Shown here piece after piece: positions 42,878 to 44,620 of a stretch of DNA of 44,620 nucleotides; position 1 is the stretch's first letter, and every line of letters begins with the position of its first letter. This DNA is from Nemertoderma westbladi (Eukaryota; Xenacoelomorpha; Nemertodermatida; Nemertodermatidae): contig JAUCBJ010006269.1 of assembly GCA_032718475.1 (NCBI GenBank), positions 1 to 44,620 on the forward strand, written 5' to 3'. Below the pieces are notes generated by a model. The model had not been told where the DNA came from and made no database searches. It saw only the letters and a list, made by a program, of their open reading frames with translations. A program made the translations under genes and the position numbers.

Positions 42878-43584
42878 GAGAGTAAAAACCGTCTATATCC
42901 AAATCCTAAAAAAATTGAGATTAAGTTATGAATGGATAGCTGAATGTTTCACGTATCTACTGGACAGACTAAAATAGTACATTGGGTTTTTAGAAGGTAT
43001 TATATTTGCCACCAACAAAATGCAAAAATCTTCGAACATAGCACTGAATTTAAAAACCGTCTATATCCAAACACGAAATCCAGTAATGGATATAATATAC
43101 GGTTTTAAAAATTGGAATCCATTAGGCTGCCAGGTACCGGTATACTAAACGAAAATAAACTTTCAGTTTCCGCTTTTAGACTCAACTGCAACTACAATCG
43201 GTACCGGTACCAGATGTGCCTCTCATTAGTTTAACAGTTTAATCAAAAGTCATTCTAAATAATGTCCATGGAATACAGATAAACTTAAAAAGTATTCAGT
43301 TTACTAGTGGTATCTAAATATGTAAGAATGAATAGGCCTACTGTACCGGTAGAGGAAAAATCTGCATGTATTGTAGGCCTATTTATGTCTTTCAGTTGCT
43401 GACAGACTGGCAGACTGAATGCTTTGTAGATAACCGGATGGATATAGACGGTTTAAAAATTATTTTTTAAATCGTCTATATCCATCTGGATCTAGACGGT
43501 TTTAAAATTGGAGTAGCGCTCACTTAATAGGCATATATCTCAGAATGGCTGAAACTGGATATAGACGGTTTTTACTCTCAGCCC
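42878..43584. mobile_element. Inverted-repeat element with AAAAACCGTCTATATCCA ends
   Basis: The left end is GAGAGTAAAAACCGTCTATA-TCC and the right end GGATATAGACGGTTTTTACT-CTC, a perfect inversion over at least 23 bases. Internal copies of the same core occur at about 43051, 43088 (imperfect) and 43440-43512, where two inverted copies form a smaller palindrome. It is non-coding, about 700 bp, and nested inside the long inverted repeat. Confidence 0.75.
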
Positions 43585-43975
43585 ACGGCAAAACAAAATA
43601 CAAATTATTCTAAATACTAAAGTACACTAGGCCGGTACACGGTATAACAAGTAAATTTCTATTATTTTAAATCCAATTTTAAATTATTTTGCTAACATTT
43701 TCCTTTAAACATTACTTTACACTTTAAACATTATTAAACATATATATTCTGGTGGGACTTAAATAATTAATTTAAGTTTAAGCATTATTAATAAGTAATT
43801 TAATTCAAGAAAATCAAAAAACAAAATAAAATATTCTTTCGTAAGAAACTGCGCAGTGATTCAAATAATTTAAATATTATTAATCGGCCAAATCAATCGG
43901 CATCACAGGCGTCAGTTATCTCCTGACCGGCTGCCTGTCTCACCCCCTACTGGAGAGAGAGCGGCAAACAATTCT

Positions 43976-44620
43976 TTGAGTCCCTTTCCTGATGACCTTT
44001 CTGGCCCAAACCCTGGGTCACCAGGGAGGCCAGATTGTGAGGGGGAGAGGGATTCTGGAGCTGGAGGCTGCTCTCATGTTCCACCCCGACCAACGAAGCC
44101 ATTGGTGAATCTGAGGCAAGTCACTAGACTAGCCTCAGTAAACACCCTAACACTCGGGTCCCCAATGCGACAAGGTGAGCTGACTGCCTTAGCAGATAAG
44201 CTTTCTCTTAGTGCAGTGGGTGTTCAAGAGCACCGAATGCAGACTGGACAGACTGATGAGGTTCTGATTAATGACATGGGTGGCGGTTGGCGACTCGCTC
44301 TCGCTTCAGCAGATGATAGTGGCAATTTAATTTATTTAATTTAATTTAATTGGACAAAATAGACCAAATCTCTAACCGCATCATCCGTTGCCACTTCTCA
44401 TGTTCTGGAAGACTGGCTAAGAAGTTTCCTAAGGTGGTTCTGATTGTGTGCTACTCTCCAACTAGTGTTGCCCCTGTAGAGGAGGTGGGAAATTTCTACC
44501 AGAATCTACAAGCAGCTACTGATGGAGTGGATCAGCATGCATTCTAACATTCCTGGGAGACTTTAATGCAAGTCTGCATCAATCACCTACATCGCCCTGG
44601 GTTTATAGCAATAGGGTTAA
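43976..44620 (+). pseudogene. Non-LTR retrotransposon endonuclease, N-terminal part, running off the window
   Basis: The frame reads LASVNTLTLGSPMRQGELTA and LSAVGVQEHRMQTGQ, the opening strands of an APE-type endonuclease with the catalytic Gln-Glu-His region. A TTTAATTTAATT microsatellite at 44326-44350 breaks the frame. The next frame reads VVLIVCYSPTSVAPVEEV. Another shift near 44545 leads to FLGDFNASLHQSPTSPWVY, with the catalytic GDFNA motif, up to the window end. It is inactive here because of the shifts. The element family resembles the RTE/CR1-like copies common in invertebrates. Confidence 0.75.

Larger units (their letters stand above)
40700..43885. repeat. Long divergent inverted repeat enclosing the foldbacks
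   Basis: Sequence at 40700-40975 recurs inverted at about 43635-43885. Examples are TTTAAATCACTGCGC against GCGCAGTGATTCAAA, GAATTAAATTACTTA against TAAGTAATTTAATTC, and GGATTTAAAATAAAG against the inverted ATTTTAAATCC. Identity is patchy, around 70-75%. Either these are the ends of one old 3.2-kb element or two copies of one repeat in opposite orientation. Confidence 0.55.

Overview
The window is eukaryotic nuclear DNA from an invertebrate animal. It is AT-rich, with GT-AG introns, a large satellite, tRNA-derived SINEs, foldback/MITE-like elements and BEL/Pao, Ty3/gypsy and non-LTR retrotransposons. I cannot name the species. Frequent 'aggcct' motifs and the BEL/Pao element fit a marine or arthropod-like invertebrate, but that is only an impression. 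Layout: (1) 1-1942, minus strand: two spliced exons of a small secreted protein I do not recognise. (2) 2.2-2.7 kb: SINE heads. (3) 3.68-4.84 kb, minus strand: a decayed Ty3/gypsy pol remnant (RNase H plus internally deleted integrase). (4) 4.86-5.25 kb: a short-unit tandem array running straight into (5) 5.25-11.95 kb: a satellite of about 94 copies of a 71-bp unit, each able to form an 8-bp-stem hairpin. (6) 13.3-38.4 kb, minus strand: one complete host gene, ATP-dependent 5-oxoprolinase (OPLAH), in five coding exons (38411-38334, 36843-36715, 35518-35394, 17886-17759, 16750-13323) whose phases all agree and which encode 1295 residues. Its 17.5-kb third intron holds an intact, oppositely oriented NAT8-like N-acetyltransferase gene (19689-20321) and (7) a 14.0-kb BEL/Pao LTR retrotransposon (21288-35309) with a 5-bp target duplication. 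(8) 39-44.6 kb: nested foldback structures built from 21-bp repeats, inverted-repeat elements, and two fragments of a non-LTR retrotransposon endonuclease. The most unusual object is the BEL/Pao element. Besides gag-protease-RT-RNase H-integrase it carries a long coiled-coil ORF with an Asn-rich extension upstream of gag, and a third coding region downstream of integrase with three CCHC zinc knuckles. The integrase and this third region are separated by a tandem array of small palindromes. This copy is dead: five premature stops, about four frameshifts and a lost integrase catalytic glutamate, with LTRs about 1.7% diverged. The 5-oxoprolinase and NAT8-like genes may both serve glutathione/gamma-glutamyl metabolism: OPLAH recycles 5-oxoproline to glutamate, and vertebrate NAT8 acetylates cysteine S-conjugates. 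Their nesting is therefore of possible functional interest.
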